DNA of 64,000 nucleotides from NCBI RefSeq assembly GCF_000733925.1, contig NZ_JPOO01000001.1:1860001-1924000 (forward strand). Direction: 5' to 3'. Origin of the DNA: Arenibacter algicola (GTDB lineage Bacteria > Bacteroidota > Bacteroidia > Flavobacteriales > Flavobacteriaceae). Each line of letters starts with the position of its first letter. The stretch's first letter is position 1. Positions 27,336 to 37,040 of the stretch are shown one piece after another. The notes under the pieces are model-generated. The model was given only the letters and a program-made list of their open reading frames with translations, was not told where the DNA came from and did not search any database. Both the position numbers and the translations under genes were made by a program.

Positions 27336-28676
27336 CTAAGTTTTCTGGTTTAAATACTTACTATATAGTTTAAATGTGTAACCTACATAAATGGTACTAG
27401 CTATTACATATACTATGGTTGTACTCAGTACCAAACCATACACGGCCAAATATTTAACCAGTATAATATTCATTATAAGGTTCAAAATCAAGTTCCAAAA
27501 AGAAGTCCAAGCCATGAATTTGTTTTGATTGATAGCAGTAAGGAATTTTACACATACCAAGGTACACAAATAAAATGGGACGTAAATCAATGTGATTTTT
27601 TGAATATTCGAAACAACATAGGTATCTTTTGATGTAAATTCATTTCTTTCGAATAAAAGTCTTACAATATCACTGGATAAAATAATCCCACAAAGTGATA
27701 CTAAAAAACTAATTAGAAAAACTATTTTTAGTATTTTAAACAATTGTTTGTATGCCCTTTCAATATTTTCATTGACCGAATTGGAAAAGTGAGGTAGAAG
27801 CACATTGCCTAGTGCGAGCATCAATATACCAACCACGAAAGCTGGTATTTTTGTTCCGTAATTAATCGCGGATATTGATCCAATTACTAGCCGCGCTGCA
27901 AAAAATTGATCCACAAAAGGATTAATTCCGGTCAATAAGCCTGAAGTTACTTTTGGGGTATATTGTTGAATCATTGAACTTATGTTCTCGTTTAGTTCAG
28001 GTTTTCCAAATATCAAAACTTTTTCACGAAATGCCATGTATAACAAATGTACGAATGAACAAAAACTTCCAAGGGTTAATCCTAATACCAAAGTAATATC
28101 CCCAGAAATTGGTTTTAGGAAAACAATACATAGGATTGTGACTATGGGGAGGAAAAATTGTGATAGTGAGGTAATAAGAAATTTATTTTTTATTTCTAAT
28201 AATCCACTAAGGAATCCAGAGTAACCCCATAACAATAAACAAGGGGCAACGATATAGAATTGAACCCTAATCAATTCATAATATGATCGGGTATGCCCAG
28301 GGAATACATTTTCCAGAAAAAATTGGACAAAAGTAAATACCAGCAAGGTTAAAATAACTACAAGTACGTTAATTATAATAAAGGTTATAGTTTGAAAGCT
28401 TGCGATGTTATTATTAGTTTTTTGTTCCCTGATATAGTTGGGAATAAAAAGATTTTTAAGAGAACCTATGAAAACATTTTGAACAAAAGTTGGTATTAGA
28501 ATGGCGATATAATAGGTATCCAGTAGTTCAGAAAGCCCAAAGTAGGCTGCAACCAATGATTCTTTGAAAAAGGAAACTATTTTGACCAATAATGTTAAGC
28601 CACCTACAATCAGCATGTTGTAAATCAGCGGGTTGGATAGTGTTTTCTTGATTTTTCCCTTGGTTTTTAGAAACAT
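27336..28676 (-). CDS. Oligosaccharide flippase (MurJ/Wzx-like, MOP superfamily)
   Basis: The 446-residue integral membrane protein has about 12-14 hydrophobic segments and MurJ-like stretches (VKIVSFFKESLVAAYFG, NVFIGSLKNLFIPNYI, FVDQFFAARLVIGSISAINYG). MurJ and Wzx belong to the same superfamily. Because it leads an operon of glycosyltransferases and a polymerase, I infer that it flips the lipid-linked repeat unit rather than lipid II. It is shorter than most MurJ proteins (about 500 residues or more). An insertion sequence lies 317 bp upstream of its start. Confidence 0.8.
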   Translation of the reverse strand: MFLKTKGKIKKTLSNPLIYNMLIVGGLTLLVKIVSFFKESLVAAYFGLSELLDTYYIAILIPTFVQNVFIGSLKNLFIPNYIREQKTNNNIASFQTITFIIINVLVVILTLLVFTFVQFFLENVFPGHTRSYYELIRVQFYIVAPCLLLWGYSGFLSGLLEIKNKFLITSLSQFFLPIVTILCIVFLKPISGDITLVLGLTLGSFCSFVHLLYMAFREKVLIFGKPELNENISSMIQQYTPKVTSGLLTGINPFVDQFFAARLVIGSISAINYGTKIPAFVVGILMLALGNVLLPHFSNSVNENIERAYKQLFKILKIVFLISFLVSLCGIILSSDIVRLLFERNEFTSKDTYVVSNIQKITLIYVPFYLCTLVCVKFLTAINQNKFMAWTSFWNLILNLIMNIILVKYLAVYGLVLSTTIVYVIASTIYVGYTFKLYSKYLNQKT

Positions 28677-28993
28677 GGATCGTAATATGAAAATAATAAT
28701 TGGATCACTTATAGTGGTGTGCGTTAAGTCGGGGCTAAATTCGACAAATTTTAATTAATTTAAATCTATTCTACCAAAAATATTGTTTTATTGCCACTTA
28801 CTTATTTGGCATTCGGGCTAACTGGGTAATCAATAAATATTATTGGTTTCAATTCTGTTTTATAGTTTGTCTTTTTTTTGCTGATAATGTTGTAAGCTCC
28901 CCTTGAAACCAAACTAGAGGCCGATTTAGTATTTAGCCCTGACTATAATTATAATTCACTGTGATTGGAAACCGTGAAATATAGAACCTAATA
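28677..28993. promoter_or_regulatory. Upstream region of the wzx-wzy operon, bounded by the IS
   Basis: These 317 bp lie between the flippase start and the left end of the IS1182-type element. They must hold the operon promoter unless transcription comes from the IS. No clear promoter consensus or repeat was found. Confidence 0.45.
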
Positions 28994-28998
28994 AAATG

Positions 28999-29030
28999 AG
29001 GTCGTCTAAAAACTATTTAGGCGACCTTTT
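28999..29030 (+). terminator. Inward-facing terminator in left IS end
   Basis: AGGTCGTCTAAA (28999-29010) pairs with TTTAGGCGACCT (29016-29027) with one G-U pair, loop of 5, followed by TTT-AA-TTTTT on the plus strand. It would stop plus-strand transcription entering the IS from the left. Confidence 0.6.
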
Positions 29031-29115
29031 AATTTTTGGTCTTTTAGGTTTTATTCTGATGTTGTTCGTTTAAACAGGCAATAATTGGCTGATTAAAAGT
29101 TTAGCAAAGCGACCT

Positions 29116-30660
29116 TTACATCACCAAACTCACTTTTTTAAGGTTATGTGCCATTGCAATGAGCCCTATTTCCGTTTCCACCTTATCAAGACCTCTTAGC
29201 ATGAACCTTTTAAAGTTCATATTTTGCTTTATGTTGCCAAAAACCGCCTCCACATCCCAGCATCTTTGTTTTCTGTGGGCGATTCCTTCTGGATCCAATA
29301 ATTTTTGTTTTGCCTTTGCCTTGAGTCTGGCCAGCTTGTGGTTTCTCTCTACTATGCGGTTGCCCTTTGATCTATGGCACAGGCTTCTGAGCTGACAGCC
29401 TGCACAGTTCTTGGCCTGGTACCTATTTATTTTTTGTTCATATCCGGTAGCGGTCTTTTTTAAATAGCTCCCTATGTTTTCCATGGGCTGTCCCATGGGG
29501 CAATAATAGGTGTCCGTTTCATTGTTGTAAAAGAGATTGTCCGCTGCAAATGGCCTTTTCTGCTTTCCACGTTTTTCATCCAACTGTTCTTTATGGAAGT
29601 AGTTATACTTTACAAATGCATCAATATCGTTCTCATGAAGATAGGTGTAGTTTTCTTCGCTTCCATAGCCTGCATCGGCCGTTAGTGCCCTGGGCGGTTT
29701 TCCGTAACCTTTTATAAAGTCTTCGGTATGGTCGATAAGTGTGGTGGTGTCCGCGGTGGTCTGTGCAAGGGTGTAGTTTGCTATGAACTGATTGTTGGTG
29801 GCCGCCTGTAGATTGTAGCCGGGCTTGAGCTGTCCATTGAGCATATGGTCCTCTTTCATCCTCATAAAGGTGGCGTCGGGATCCGTCTTGCTCATAGAGT
29901 TGCGTCCGCCCATCTGTTGCTCGTACCTGTTGTACTTGGCGATATTCTTTGGCCAGTTCTTCTTGGCGTAACCGAGCTTTTGTTTTACCTTTTTATCGAT
30001 GTCCTTTCCTTTAAGTGCCCGGTCGATCTTGTCGATTGTCCGTGATACCTGGTCAGGGTCTATTGCTTCAAAGTTGTCCGGTCCGTTGGGCCTTTGTTCC
30101 TCTTCGGCATAGACCGTCTCCACATACCTCCATAGCTCTTTTAGTTGTTTCTCGATACGGGAACGTGAGGTCTTGACACTTTTTCCCCACACAAAAGTAT
30201 AACGGTTGGCATTGGCCTCGATCTTGGTGCCATCGACATAGATTTCCTTTAAGCTCAAATAGCCCTGTTCTGCCAGCAGTATCACAACTTGGTTAAAGAT
30301 CTTTTTGAACTTCCCCTTGAGTCTGCCCGAGCGAAAATTACTGATGGTGTTATGGTCGGGCCGGATACAGCCGCTGAGCCACATAAAGTGGACATTCTCG
30401 CCCAAAGCCTGTTCGATCTTACGGGAGGAATATAGGTTGCGAAGGTAGGCGTAGACCAAAATTTTGAGCAGGTCCCGGGGATGGTAGCTCGAGGTACCGC
30501 CTCCTTTATAGGTGTTTTCAATGGAGCGGATATCTATCCGGTCCAAAATGCTGTTGACGATACGTACTGGGTGATTCTCGGGAACAAGATCATCATAACT
30601 GGGAGGGAGAAGACTCAATTGCGCCTGACTATTGGTCATCCAAACGACATTGCTTTTCAT
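29116..30660 (-). CDS. IS1182-family transposase
   Basis: The 514-residue transposase begins with the IS1182 signature LLPPSYDDLVPENHPVRIVNSIL. It contains GCIRPDHNTISNFR, then the DDE residues at about Asp141 (YVDGTKIEANANRY), Asp326 (LTADAGYGSEENY) and Glu470 (CWDVEAVFGNIKQNMNFKRF). A cysteine cluster (CAGCQLRSLCH) lies before the last catalytic segment, as usual in this family. The reading frame is full length, so the protein could be active. It is the only gene in the element. Confidence 0.92.
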   Translation of the reverse strand: MKSNVVWMTNSQAQLSLLPPSYDDLVPENHPVRIVNSILDRIDIRSIENTYKGGGTSSYHPRDLLKILVYAYLRNLYSSRKIEQALGENVHFMWLSGCIRPDHNTISNFRSGRLKGKFKKIFNQVVILLAEQGYLSLKEIYVDGTKIEANANRYTFVWGKSVKTSRSRIEKQLKELWRYVETVYAEEEQRPNGPDNFEAIDPDQVSRTIDKIDRALKGKDIDKKVKQKLGYAKKNWPKNIAKYNRYEQQMGGRNSMSKTDPDATFMRMKEDHMLNGQLKPGYNLQAATNNQFIANYTLAQTTADTTTLIDHTEDFIKGYGKPPRALTADAGYGSEENYTYLHENDIDAFVKYNYFHKEQLDEKRGKQKRPFAADNLFYNNETDTYYCPMGQPMENIGSYLKKTATGYEQKINRYQAKNCAGCQLRSLCHRSKGNRIVERNHKLARLKAKAKQKLLDPEGIAHRKQRCWDVEAVFGNIKQNMNFKRFMLRGLDKVETEIGLIAMAHNLKKVSLVM

Positions 30661-30704
30661 ACCATTAAGATAAGAAAATCAATATTTTTTTTAAAATCCT
30701 AAAC

Positions 30705-30736
30705 AAAAAAAAGAGACTGCCTTTTTAGACAGCCTC
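30705..30736 (-). terminator. Inward-facing terminator in right IS end
   Basis: On the minus strand GAGGCTGTC (30736-30728) pairs with GGCAGTCTC (30721-30713) through two G-U pairs, and is followed by a run of eight T. It lies 56 bp after the stop of the pectate-lyase-like gene and would end that transcript at the IS edge. Confidence 0.65.
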
Positions 30737-30791
30737 ATTTCATGGTATGTCCACATTATTTTCTATTTACACACTTTGTGGGATACTCCTA

Positions 30792-32453
30792 TTAATTCAT
30801 ATAAAGTTCATATAAAAACATTTCCAGATTGGTATATCCGTTTCCATCTTGGTCACCATTGTTGTCTGCGGATCCAACATTTAGACCTTTAGCCTTTTCC
30901 CAATCGTCGTCCATTCCATCCTTGTCAACATCGGGGTAAGGTGTACCGTTCGAAATATTTGGGAAGGACCCGGAATACTTTATTGTGCCACTTTTAGCTT
31001 TGATATTGTTGATTACTTCGGTATCCACTGCATCTAATCCCTGGGATAATCCTGACCCCGCACCGGTATTCGCTAATAGGTATTCTTTCAATCCGTTTAT
31101 AGATTTTGGAGTGTAACTACTTCTATATAATGGTACTGATTCTAAATAAGGGTTTCCTTTAGATGCTACTTCTCCCTTGTACATATCGCCAAGGTCATTT
31201 CCGCTGATATATAAGTAAGTATTTGCTATTTTGTTGGGTTCGTAGTTGTCAGGATTGGGTTCAGGAACATCCAATAAATTATTGCTACCGGTCGATACGT
31301 TATTGGAGTTCTCACAAACGTTATTTTCAATAGTTGCTTTTAGACCCTCGGAAGGGCCTGCTGGCCATGGAACACCATATATGTAATTATTTATCATTTC
31401 CAGTGTCAAATCTAAATGGGAAATGGTATTGGCCCTAACTACTCTTTGTTGAACAAGGCCAAAAATATTGTTCAAATACGATATATTCTTTGAATTGGCA
31501 TTGATTAGATTTGATTTGGCATTTCCTGTTACGATCGAATTCTGAACGGTGGCTCCCCATGTATTCCTAATATCCAAATTCCCATCCAGTCCCCATGAAA
31601 AAGAACAATGGTCAATCATAATATCGGTAAGTGGGCTACCTCCTGTCCCATCAATTGTAAGTGCATCATCATTGGACCCAGTACTATTAGATGGGTCTTG
31701 TCTAAATCGTATATGTCTTATAATCACATTTCCATCCCTTACTTGAAGTCTAGCTCCCCTTATCAGTATACCACCTCCTGGAGCTGTTTCCCCTGCAATG
31801 GTAACATCGCCGCTTCCACGGGGAATTTGCAAATATTCACTCCCTTGGCCCTGAATGGTGCCACCTACTCTAAATATAATTGTTCTAGCTCCTGTCATTT
31901 CAAGGGCTTCCTTCAAGCTCCCCGATCCACTGAAATTGGTTGTGGTAACTTCAACAATCCTACCGCCTCGACCTCCTGTAGCGTTTTGACCGAATCCTTC
32001 GGCACCGGGGAATGCTTTGAGCTCACCCATGTCCAAGGGTTCTGTGGGTATAGGTGTCTTGTCGGTTATTGTTACCGTAATAGAACCAGTTTCTTGGGTA
32101 ATTGTATCGTCCGTATTCGTTACATCAGTAGTGTAGCTAAACTCATCAGTGCCCGTTATATCGGTGTCTGGAGTGTATGTTATGGAATTATCCTCATTTA
32201 TTACCGCTGTACCGATGGAAGGAGATGATACATCGGTAATGGTGGTTTTTTTTGACTTTCCGTTGGAGTCCCTTTTTGATGGTCTAATGATCACTGAACT
32301 ATTACGCAAGGTAACTACGTTGTCCATTAGAGCTACTTCTGGGTTCTCAACTACATATTCCGCTAGAAGATCGGAATCTTTATTGCAGGAGGTTGTCAAT
32401 AAGACAATAAAACCTAGGGCTAATTGAATGAGATTTGAGGGGTGAAATTTCAT
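30792..32453 (-). CDS. Pectate-lyase-like lipoprotein (right-handed beta-helix)
   Basis: The 553-residue protein starts with a lipoprotein signal (LLTTSC, Cys23). A cadherin/Ig-like module spans about 40-130. The catalytic domain (about 145-450) starts AFPGAEGFGQNATGGRGG and contains GNVIIRHIRFRQDPSN, NDDALTIDG and IMIDHCSFSWGLDGNLDI, the calcium-site and IDH motifs of PL1-type pectate lyases. The tail (about 515-553) has DVDKDGMDDDWEK and DQDGNGYTNLEMFL, a calcium-binding dockerin/TSP3-like end common in this group. It would cleave an alpha-linked polyuronate by beta-elimination at the cell surface. Its place in a locus making UDP-GalA and UDP-GalNAcA hints that the cell's own polymer may be the substrate. 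Confidence 0.8.
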   Translation of the reverse strand: MKFHPSNLIQLALGFIVLLTTSCNKDSDLLAEYVVENPEVALMDNVVTLRNSSVIIRPSKRDSNGKSKKTTITDVSSPSIGTAVINEDNSITYTPDTDITGTDEFSYTTDVTNTDDTITQETGSITVTITDKTPIPTEPLDMGELKAFPGAEGFGQNATGGRGGRIVEVTTTNFSGSGSLKEALEMTGARTIIFRVGGTIQGQGSEYLQIPRGSGDVTIAGETAPGGGILIRGARLQVRDGNVIIRHIRFRQDPSNSTGSNDDALTIDGTGGSPLTDIMIDHCSFSWGLDGNLDIRNTWGATVQNSIVTGNAKSNLINANSKNISYLNNIFGLVQQRVVRANTISHLDLTLEMINNYIYGVPWPAGPSEGLKATIENNVCENSNNVSTGSNNLLDVPEPNPDNYEPNKIANTYLYISGNDLGDMYKGEVASKGNPYLESVPLYRSSYTPKSINGLKEYLLANTGAGSGLSQGLDAVDTEVINNIKAKSGTIKYSGSFPNISNGTPYPDVDKDGMDDDWEKAKGLNVGSADNNGDQDGNGYTNLEMFLYELYMN

Positions 32454-33398
32454 AAGTAAAAGACTTTAATTAAAAATGATAATCATTTGGGTTCAACAAT
32501 ATTATTTATTTTTTCAATATCATCGCTAAAACATACGTTATTTTCGATGAAATGCACAATTGAAGTGCAATGAAGGTTTTACGTTGGTAATCTATGTTTT
32601 AGATGTTGACAAGTCATTTTTTCGATGAAATACACTTTTCTTTAAGAAATGAGGTGCAATTTTAGTTATAGCTGTGAAAAATTTAACATTATTGATCCAG
32701 ATTCATCGCCTTTGGTATTTAGTTGTAATTTTTTTAAAATTTGGGGTTTGAATTTCTACAATATAAAGTTTGGAAACTTATTTACCTAAAGGATTCAATG
32801 GGTATATAGTCATCTCGGATTTAAGAATTGTTCCTTATAATAACATTTGACTTTATGTCTGGGTAAAACGATACTCCTATAAATAAAGCCCACTCCATTT
32901 CAACAATAATCTATTGAATATTGACTAGTATGAGAACAGTGACTTTCCGAGATATATTGTTTGGACCTTTCCTAGGGCTTATTAAGGAGCAAGGTATGAT
33001 AGTTCAATGACCATCATTAGAAATTAATGGAATGAAGGAAGAAGTTGGGAATGGTCCGGTTTCCGGACCTTAGCCTAAAATTCAATTTACAGGAATGGTA
33101 TTGGGTTCTGGAATTGATTGCGGTATTTTCGGAATTAGAAATAATCAAAATACTTAGGTAAATATGTGAAAGTCCAAAAGGAATTGAACAATGTAGGTAT
33201 ATCAGCCTCAGATTTGAGTTATGTGGTCTTTACTATCAACGTAAGCTGACAAATACTAACGCAGGATAACATGGTAGGCGGGTTTATATAGTGCCGCCAT
33301 TATGACGTAAAGTTCCTGATAACCAAAAAAACCTCTCGGCACCATAAGTGGCAAGAGGTTGGAATGCTGATCTAAATGTGGCCTTAACTTGCCGCTCC
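32454..33398. other. Noncoding gap of 945 bp with repeated motif
   Basis: There is no credible gene. Close to the lyase gene, TTTTCGATGAAAT-G/A-CAC occurs twice (32541-32557 and 32619-32635), each followed by G-A/G-A/G-GTGCAAT, and TGCAC-N7-GTGCA at 32553-32569 is an inverted repeat. The far end holds the terminator of the dehydrogenase operon. The middle shows nothing further. Confidence 0.55.
33325..33360 (-). terminator. Intrinsic terminator of the UDP-sugar dehydrogenase operon
   Basis: On the minus strand AACCTCTTGCCAC (33360-33348) pairs with GTGCCGAGAGGTT and is followed by a run of T to about 33325. It lies 39 bp past the stop of the gene at 33399. Confidence 0.8.
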
Positions 33399-34679
33399 TT
33401 ACAGTCTACCGTTCGCCCGATCCTGCAATATTCCTTTTACATCGTATATTACGCCATCTTGTTTTAACATGGATTTCAAATCCATATTTGAAAATTCTTT
33501 GTGGGCTACGGTAAGCACTATGGCATCAAATTTTGAATTGGGTAGCTCTTTTGTTGTGTGAAGGCCATATTCGTGATTTACCTCTTCTTGGGATGCCCAT
33601 GGGTCATAGGTGGTAATGTTTGCCCCATAAATTCTTAAGTTGTTAATGACATCCACGGCCTTGGTATTCCGTACATCCGGGCAATTTTCCTTAAATGTAA
33701 TTCCTAAATTTAGGATATGAGATCCCTTAACCTTAATATCATTTTGAACCATTAATTTAACGACCTCAGAGGCTACATATTTACCCATGCCATCGTTCAT
33801 ACGGCGACCTGCCAAAATTATTTCAGGATGGTAACCGAATTCCTGAGCCTTTTGGGCTAAATAATAAGGATCCACACCAATACAATGTCCACCTACCAAA
33901 CCTGGTTTAAAGGGTAGGAAATTCCATTTGGTCCCTGCTGCTTCAAGTACCTCATGGGTGTCAATGCCCATTAAATTAAATATCTTGGCCAATTCGTTCA
34001 CAAAGGCAATATTGATATCTCGTTGCGAATTCTCGATCACCTTTGCCGCTTCCGCGACTTTGATACTTGGTGCCAAATGTGTTCCTGCGGTTATGACAGA
34101 GGCATATAGGTCGTTGACCTGTCTGCCAATTTCCGGCGTTGAACCGGAGGTTACCTTTAATATTTTTTCTACGGTATGTTCCTTGTCCCCGGGATTTATC
34201 CGTTCTGGGGAGTACCCTGCAAAAAAATCCTTGTTAAAAGTTAATCCACTTATTTTTTCCAGAACCGGTATACATTCATCCTCGGTCACCCCAGGGTATA
34301 CCGTGGATTCATAAACAACTACATCCCCTGTTTTAAGCACTTGGCCAACCGTTTCACTAGCTTTGTAGAGCGGGGTTAAAATGGGTCTGTTGGTACTGTC
34401 CACTGGGGTTGGTACGGTTACTATATAATAGTTGCAGTCCTTTATATCCTCTATATTGGAAGTGCAGAATAATCCAGTCTCCATTTCGGCTTTATTGGAT
34501 AATACGGCTTGTAAAACGCTGTCCTCTACTTCCAGGGTCTTGTCCTGGCCAGCATTTAGCTCCTTTATTCGGGTTTGGTTTATATCGAATCCGATGGTAG
34601 GGTATTTTGTTGCAAACAAACGTGCCAAGGGCAGTCCTACATATCCCAATCCTATTATCGCTATTTTAATTGTGCTCAT
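33399..34679 (-). CDS. tviB: UDP-N-acetylhexosamine 6-dehydrogenase (TviB/WbpO type)
   Basis: The 426-residue protein has an NAD-binding loop IGLGYVGLPLARLF at residues 8-21. It contains TVPTPVDSTNRP, YESTVYPGVTEDECIPVLEKISG, GYSPERINPGDKEHTVEKI and KWNFLPFKPGLVGGHCIGVDPYYLAQKAQ with the catalytic cysteine. The sequence pattern fits TviB/WbpO, which oxidise UDP-GlcNAc or UDP-GalNAc to the uronic acid, rather than UDP-glucose dehydrogenase. With the TviC/WbpP-like epimerase two genes upstream this gives UDP-GalNAcA. It is the last gene of the operon and is followed by a clear terminator. Confidence 0.87.
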   Translation of the reverse strand: MSTIKIAIIGLGYVGLPLARLFATKYPTIGFDINQTRIKELNAGQDKTLEVEDSVLQAVLSNKAEMETGLFCTSNIEDIKDCNYYIVTVPTPVDSTNRPILTPLYKASETVGQVLKTGDVVVYESTVYPGVTEDECIPVLEKISGLTFNKDFFAGYSPERINPGDKEHTVEKILKVTSGSTPEIGRQVNDLYASVITAGTHLAPSIKVAEAAKVIENSQRDINIAFVNELAKIFNLMGIDTHEVLEAAGTKWNFLPFKPGLVGGHCIGVDPYYLAQKAQEFGYHPEIILAGRRMNDGMGKYVASEVVKLMVQNDIKVKGSHILNLGITFKENCPDVRNTKAVDVINNLRIYGANITTYDPWASQEEVNHEYGLHTTKELPNSKFDAIVLTVAHKEFSNMDLKSMLKQDGVIYDVKGILQDRANGRL

Positions 34680-34703
34680 TGCGGTATAATATTAATTGTT
34701 TAA

Positions 34704-36032
34704 TTATTTCTTCCCTATTTGATAATACTCAAACCCTCTTTCTTCCATTAGAACATGATTGTACTGGTTGCGACCGTCAAAAACAATAGGGGTTCTTAGT
34801 TGAACCTTTAGTTCCTCAAAATCCGGGGACCTAAACTCCTTCCATTCGGTCAGTAAAATCATTGCATCTGCATTTTGGAGGGTTTCATATTTGGAATTGT
34901 GATAGGTTACTCCATTGATGTCCTTTAGGTAAAAATGTTGTGCCTCCTCCATAGCTTTGGGATCATACGCCTGTATTTTTGCGCCGCGTTTCACTAATTC
35001 CTTAATGATATAAATGGCAGGTGCCTCACGCATATCATCGGTCTCAGGTTTGAAGGCCAAACCCCATATGGCAAAAGTTTTACCACTAAGATCCTCGCCG
35101 AATCTATTTACCACCTTATTGGCGATGACCAATTTTTGTTTGTCATTGACCAATTCCACAGAATTGATCAATTGTGCGGTATAACCGTGTTCTTCCGCTG
35201 TTTTTTTAAGTGCCTTTACGTCTTTTGGAAAACAGGATCCACCGTAGCCACTTCCCGGGTATATGAAGCTATAACCAATCCGGCTATCCGATCCAATTCC
35301 AATACGTACCTTGTTTACATCGGCACCTACAAGTTCACATATATTCGCAATTTCGTTCATAAACGAGATTTTTGTAGCCAACATGGCATTCGCAACATAT
35401 TTTGTCATTTCAGCAGAGCGTACGTCCATTTGAATAAGTCGGTCAACACTACTTCTAAAAAATGGACTGTAGAGAGTCCTCATTTTTTTTGCTGCTTCAT
35501 CATTATTGGCTCCTATGACCACTCTATCCGGTTTCATAAAATCATTAATGGCATCCCCTTCCTTTAAAAATTCGGGATTGGAAACAACATGGAATTCTAT
35601 GGATACCTGGCGTTTGTTCAATTCCTCCTGTATAGTTGCTTCTACCTTATCGGCAGTGCCTACTGGTACTGTAGATTTATCCACAATAATTAAAGAATGG
35701 GTCATATGTTGCCCAATTTGCTTGGCCACCTGCAGGACATATTTTAAGTCGGCAGATCCATCATTGCCCATTGGTGTGCCCACAGCAATAAAAGCTATAT
35801 CACATTTTTCCAGATGTGAACTTAGAGCGGTACTAAAGTGCAAACTTTTATTTTTAATGTTCCTTGCGACCATGGCCTCCAATCCAGGCTCATAAATGGG
35901 GATTATACCTTGCTTAAGATTTTCAATTTTTTTTGTATCCACATCTATACAGGTAACCGTATTTCCCATTTCCGCAAAACACGTACCACTGACCAAACCT
36001 ACATAACCCGTTCCTATTACCGTTAAATTCAT
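34704..36032 (-). CDS. ugd: UDP-glucose 6-dehydrogenase
   Basis: The 442-residue protein begins MNLTVIGTGYVGLVSGTCFAEMGNTV, the NAD-binding Rossmann start of Ugd. It contains AVGTPMGNDGSADLKYV, DKSTVPVGTADKV, SNPEFLKEGDAI and the catalytic-cysteine segment YPGSGYGGSCFPKDVKAL, and ends with the UDP-binding domain (FDGRNQYN). It converts UDP-glucose to UDP-glucuronate with two NAD+. The gene lies 9 bp after the epimerase stop and 24 bp before the TviB-like gene, a compact operon for uronic acid donors. Confidence 0.93.
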   Translation of the reverse strand: MNLTVIGTGYVGLVSGTCFAEMGNTVTCIDVDTKKIENLKQGIIPIYEPGLEAMVARNIKNKSLHFSTALSSHLEKCDIAFIAVGTPMGNDGSADLKYVLQVAKQIGQHMTHSLIIVDKSTVPVGTADKVEATIQEELNKRQVSIEFHVVSNPEFLKEGDAINDFMKPDRVVIGANNDEAAKKMRTLYSPFFRSSVDRLIQMDVRSAEMTKYVANAMLATKISFMNEIANICELVGADVNKVRIGIGSDSRIGYSFIYPGSGYGGSCFPKDVKALKKTAEEHGYTAQLINSVELVNDKQKLVIANKVVNRFGEDLSGKTFAIWGLAFKPETDDMREAPAIYIIKELVKRGAKIQAYDPKAMEEAQHFYLKDINGVTYHNSKYETLQNADAMILLTEWKEFRSPDFEELKVQLRTPIVFDGRNQYNHVLMEERGFEYYQIGKK

Positions 36033-36041
36033 TTTTAATAT

Positions 36042-37040
36042 TTATTTTAAATTAGACCAATACCATTTAACAGCCTCCATTATCCCGGAATCTATATTGT
36101 ATTGTGGATCATATCCCAGCAATTTTTTGGCTTTGTCTATGGAAGCCAAGGAGTGGGGTACATCCCCTTGTCTGTTTGGGCCGTATGTAATCTCCACTTC
36201 AGAGATTTTTGGATCGAACTCGGCCAAGTATTTCTTTAACAAGGACACCAATTCGTTTAAGTTGGTACGCTCTCCGTAGGCTACATTGTACACTGTATTT
36301 ACCGCCTCCGGATTGTTACTTACAATGGCCCTTAGGTTCATTTGTATAACATTATCTATATAGGTGAAATCCCTAGAATAAGACCCGTCCCCGTTGATTA
36401 CAGGAGAATCATATTTCATCAATTGCATTACAAACTTGGGGATAACCGCCGCATAAGCACCATTGGGATCCTGTTTTCTTCCAAAAACATTAAAATACCG
36501 CAATCCTATAGTTTCAAGACCATATGTTTTACTGAAAATTTCTGCATAAAGTTCGTTTACATATTTGGTAATTGCATATGGTGAAAGAGGTTTTCCAATT
36601 ACCTCCTCAACTTTCGGCAAGCCCACTGAATCTCCATAGGTGGAAGAACTTGCAGCATACACAAAGCGTTTTATCTTGGCATCCCTTGCGGCCACCAGCA
36701 TATTTAAAAAGCCGGAAACGTTAACATCATTACTGGTAATGGGATCGTTTATCGATCTGGGAACCGAACCCAAAGCTGCTTGGTGCAATATATAATCCAC
36801 ACCTTTGCAAGCATTTTGACAATCCTCCAAATTTCGAATGTCTCCCTCGATTAATCGGAATTTCGGATTGGAATATAAATGAGCGATATTCTCCTTTTTT
36901 CCGGTTGAAAAATTATCCAAACAACTTACAGTGTTTCCGTTGTTCAAAAGGGTTTCGCAAAGGTTGGAGCCTATGAAACCAGCTCCTCCTGTAACCAGCA
37001 CATGGTAATTAGGGTTTAATTTAGGTGACATCTTTTGCAT
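36042..37040 (-). CDS. tviC: UDP-GlcNAc C4-epimerase (TviC/WbpP type SDR)
   Basis: The 332-residue extended SDR has the NAD loop VTGGAGFIGSNL and the TviC/WbpP-like stretches LDNFSTGKKENI, QAALGSVPRSINDPITSNDVN and YAASSSTYGD, with the catalytic YAITK tyrosine and lysine. NVFGRKQDPNGAYAAVIPKF is characteristic of this epimerase group. It interconverts UDP-GlcNAc(A) and UDP-GalNAc(A). It leads the three-gene operon with ugd and the TviB-like gene. A second ATG three codons downstream is an alternative start. Confidence 0.87.
   Translation of the reverse strand: MQKMSPKLNPNYHVLVTGGAGFIGSNLCETLLNNGNTVSCLDNFSTGKKENIAHLYSNPKFRLIEGDIRNLEDCQNACKGVDYILHQAALGSVPRSINDPITSNDVNVSGFLNMLVAARDAKIKRFVYAASSSTYGDSVGLPKVEEVIGKPLSPYAITKYVNELYAEIFSKTYGLETIGLRYFNVFGRKQDPNGAYAAVIPKFVMQLMKYDSPVINGDGSYSRDFTYIDNVIQMNLRAIVSNNPEAVNTVYNVAYGERTNLNELVSLLKKYLAEFDPKISEVEITYGPNRQGDVPHSLASIDKAKKLLGYDPQYNIDSGIMEAVKWYWSNLK

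Larger units (their letters stand above)
28994..30740 (-). mobile_element. IS1182-family insertion sequence
   Basis: The element is about 1.75 kb, bounded by imperfect inverted repeats: AAATGAGGTCGTCTAAAAA at the left and, read on the minus strand, AAATGAGGCTGTCTAAAAA at the right (two mismatches). One transposase gene fills it. I could not find a convincing target-site duplication in the flanks. Both termini also form hairpins with T-tracts pointing inward. It separates the flippase operon from the pectate-lyase-like gene. Confidence 0.8.

Noticed and set aside
27336..28676. Housekeeping MurJ lipid II flippase
   Set aside because: The motifs fit the superfamily, but length and the glycosyltransferase/polymerase operon favour a Wzx-type role.
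28990..30745. Target-site duplication flanking the IS
   Set aside because: Flanks ACCTAATA and CATGGTAT do not match, so no duplication can be claimed.
31608..32228. 206-codon plus-strand frame opposite the pectate-lyase-like gene
   Set aside because: Fully antisense to a gene with signal peptide and domain motifs; its translation has odd composition and no domain.
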